DNA from: an uncultured Chloroflexota bacterium | Lineage (GTDB): Bacteria; Chloroflexota; Limnocylindria; Limnocylindrales; CSP1-4 | DNA length: 33,728 nucleotides | Assembly (NCBI GenBank): GCA_903925955.1 | Contig: CAIYHO010000106.1 | Location: 1 to 33,728, forward strand | Direction of reading: 5' to 3' | Part shown: positions 32,208-33,728 of the stretch, one piece after another | Layout of the letters: each line of letters starts with the position of its first letter | Numbering within the stretch: the first letter of the stretch is position 1 | The notes under the pieces: generated by a model | Told to the model about the DNA's origin: nothing | The model's database searches: none | The model's input: the letters and a program-made list of their open reading frames with translations, nothing else | Program-made: the position numbers and the translations under genes

Positions 32208-33155
32208 TCAGCCCTTGACGCCGCCCACAGCGAGCCCGCCAACCAGGTATCGCTGGAAGACGAAGAACACCACGGATACCGGCAGGGCAAACAGGATGGC
32301 GAATGCTCCAAACTCGGACCAGGTCGTTGTTCGGGCGAAGCCGCCCACCATGCTGTTGAGGGCAATTGACAGCGTCCAGTCCGAGACGGTGCCGCCCACA
32401 AACATGTAGCAGGTGAGGTACTCGCTCCAGCCGCCCAGGAAGCCCAGGAAGCCGGTCACGGCGATGGCCGGGATGGACAGGGGCAGGATGACCTTGCGGA
32501 AGATCTGGAACTGCGTCGCGCCGTCCACGGCGGCAGCCTCTTCCAGGTCCTTGGGCACGGTGTCCAGATAGCCCTTGAGGTTCCAGATGGCGAACGGCAG
32601 CTGGCCGGCGATCACCGCGAGGATGACGCCGATAAGCGAGGCGCGAAGGTTGAACGAGAGGCCGCCGAAGTCAATCCGGAACTGGTTGAGGAAGACGTAG
32701 AGCGGGATCATCGTGGCGACGGCCGGCAGCATCAGCACGCCCAGGATGCCAATCATCAGGGCCTCTCGGCCGCGGAACCGGAGCCTGGAGAACGCATAGG
32801 CGGCGGTGACGCCCAGGAGGACAGCGACGACGGAGCTGCCCAGGGCGATCTTGAGGCTGTTGGCCATCAACCCGAAGAAGCTGATGTCATTGGTCGTGGG
32901 CCGGTTCAAGACCTTGGCGTACGCGTCCAGCGACGCGCCCGCCGGGATCAGGTTGAGCGCGTCCGGTCGAGCAATGTTCCGGGGGTCGATCGACATGCTC
33001 ACGATCCAGATGATCGGGAACAGCACTGTCAGGGTGATGAACAGACAAATGACTTGGATGAGCAACTGGCGGCTGAGCGGCAGCGGGCGCTCGGCGCGGC
33101 TGCTGTCAGCGCTCTTGCGACGGGGCTTGGATGCCGGTGTTGCGGCAGCGGTCAT
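32208..33155 (-). CDS. MalG-type sugar ABC transporter permease
   Basis: 315 residues. A cytoplasmic basic N-terminus (1-25) is followed by about six membrane segments, the first LLIQVICLFITLTVLFPIIW. The EAA loop that contacts the ATPase reads LEEAAAVDGATQFQIFRKVI, then LPLSIPAIAV. The QLPFAIWNLKGYLDTVPKDL stretch and the C-terminal FVFQRYLVGGLAVGGVKG are typical of MalG. Maltose, maltodextrin or cyclodextrin is the likely substrate given the two GH13 genes nearby; substrate is inference. GGAG lies 8 nt before the ATG. It follows the MalF-type gene by 27 nt. Confidence 0.93.
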   Translation of the reverse strand: MTAAATPASKPRRKSADSSRAERPLPLSRQLLIQVICLFITLTVLFPIIWIVSMSIDPRNIARPDALNLIPAGASLDAYAKVLNRPTTNDISFFGLMANSLKIALGSSVVAVLLGVTAAYAFSRLRFRGREALMIGILGVLMLPAVATMIPLYVFLNQFRIDFGGLSFNLRASLIGVILAVIAGQLPFAIWNLKGYLDTVPKDLEEAAAVDGATQFQIFRKVILPLSIPAIAVTGFLGFLGGWSEYLTCYMFVGGTVSDWTLSIALNSMVGGFARTTTWSEFGAFAILFALPVSVVFFVFQRYLVGGLAVGGVKG

Positions 33156-33182
33156 GGTGGTACTCCTCGTCTTCGCTGCGGG

Positions 33183-33728
33183 CTATTCGGCGTAGCTCTT
33201 GGTCGCCTGAGCAAGCCGGTTTGTCACCAGCGTCACGGCGAGGAGCAGGAAGAACAGATAGACGGCGAACGCGGCGGCCACGCCGTAGAGCTGGCGGTCG
33301 TACGCGAGGCGGTAGGCCTGCGTCACCAGGATCTCGGTCCGGCCAAACGGCTCGCCTGCCGTCATGAAGTACGGCAGCGAGAAGAGGTTGAACGTCACCA
33401 CGAAGCCGTAGATGGCAAAGGGCAGCATCGCTGGCCGCAGGAACGGGATCGTGATGGTTCGGAACTTCTGCCACCAGTTGGCGCCGTCCATCTCGGCCGC
33501 CTCATAGAGCTCACCCGGGATGCTCTGGAGGGCGCCTGTGGCCACCACCGAGTTGAGCGGCCAGCCCAGCCAGGTATTGGCGGTGATCATGGCGAAGTAC
33601 GCCAGGGGCAGCGGGATGAACGGGATGGGGTCGTTGACCTGGCGGATCCAGTCCAGGTTCAGACCCGGGGCCGTGGCTGCCACGCCAAACAGGCCGGCAA
33701 CCGCCTGGAGCAGGAAGTTCACCGCACC
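33183..33728 (-). CDS. MalF-type sugar ABC transporter permease, N-terminus outside window
   Basis: The last ~181 residues are present; the start lies beyond the right edge, so the ATG in the ORF track is internal. Membrane segments include ITANTWLGWPLNSVVATGAL and FAVYLFFLLLAVTLVTNRLA. The EAA loop is YEAAEMDGANWWQKFRTITI, then PFLRPAMLPFAIYGF. The end KSYAE is common in MalF relatives. It pairs with the MalG-type permease as the two halves of the membrane channel. The binding protein is expected further upstream, outside the window. Confidence 0.92.
   Translation of the reverse strand, partial: GAVNFLLQAVAGLFGVAATAPGLNLDWIRQVNDPIPFIPLPLAYFAMITANTWLGWPLNSVVATGALQSIPGELYEAAEMDGANWWQKFRTITIPFLRPAMLPFAIYGFVVTFNLFSLPYFMTAGEPFGRTEILVTQAYRLAYDRQLYGVAAAFAVYLFFLLLAVTLVTNRLAQATKSYAE

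Noticed and set aside
33183-33722. Complete 179-residue permease as listed in the ORF track
   Set aside because: MalF-type permeases are near 300 residues, and the frame stays open to the window edge, so the ATG is internal.

Overview
High-GC bacterial chromosome segment with dense coding. Its gene set suggests a Gram-positive-like or Chloroflexota-type (possibly Limnocylindria-like) soil or freshwater lineage: a PASTA-type Ser/Thr kinase, Thr-Pro-rich lipoproteins, DUF4349 and DUF4173-like proteins, a mycobacterial-type LigC plus a stand-alone LigD-type polymerase, and start codons preceded closely by TANNNT boxes. The taxonomic call is inference; there is no rRNA here.

Layout, left to right. 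1-2.9 kb: 5' part of a COG4941-type sigma factor coupled to a YCII/DGPF protein, then an NHEJ-type primase-polymerase and an NTF2-like protein. 2.9-4.5 kb: a defence-like cluster of PIN-like toxin (DUF5615), RHH antitoxin and an XRE regulator with a nuclease-like domain, followed by a 370-bp gene-free stretch full of short hairpin repeats. 4.8-7.3 kb: M48 membrane protease and LigC-like ligase (end-joining repair with the polymerase). 7.4-12.5 kb: DUF4173-like membrane protein, DUF4349 lipoprotein, NAD-malic enzyme, universal stress protein. 12.7-16.6 kb: response regulator, histidine kinase and HtrA protease (envelope stress). 16.6-19.9 kb: tightly overlapping folate operon (four-cysteine protein, folC, folP, folB). 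20.1-25 kb: Ig-like membrane protein, zinc-ribbon protein, PASTA kinase, galU. 25-27.2 kb: small zinc-finger-like protein, cache-domain lipoprotein, tRNA-Glu, membrane protein, methyltransferase-like protein. 27.2-33.7 kb: alpha-glucan locus with a cytoplasmic GH13 enzyme, a divergent exported GH13 lipoprotein, a small membrane protein, and two MalG/MalF-type permeases. A second XRE/nuclease-like gene sits inside this locus.

The most unusual content is non-coding. A family of 111-113 bp palindromic repeats occurs four times (10.06, 21.93, 30.96 and 32.0 kb). It falls into two subfamilies whose outer arms differ but stay self-complementary. Two direct copies bracket the second XRE/nuclease-like gene. 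Both XRE/nuclease-like genes, 27 kb apart, carry the same operator-like sequence: two GATAAG boxes with 11-bp periodicity, exactly 22 bp before the ATG. Several genes have a TANNNT box 6-7 nt before the start codon, suggesting leaderless transcription. Together these point to a family of self-regulated XRE/nuclease modules, one of them bracketed by structured repeats, as the best candidate for an undescribed system.
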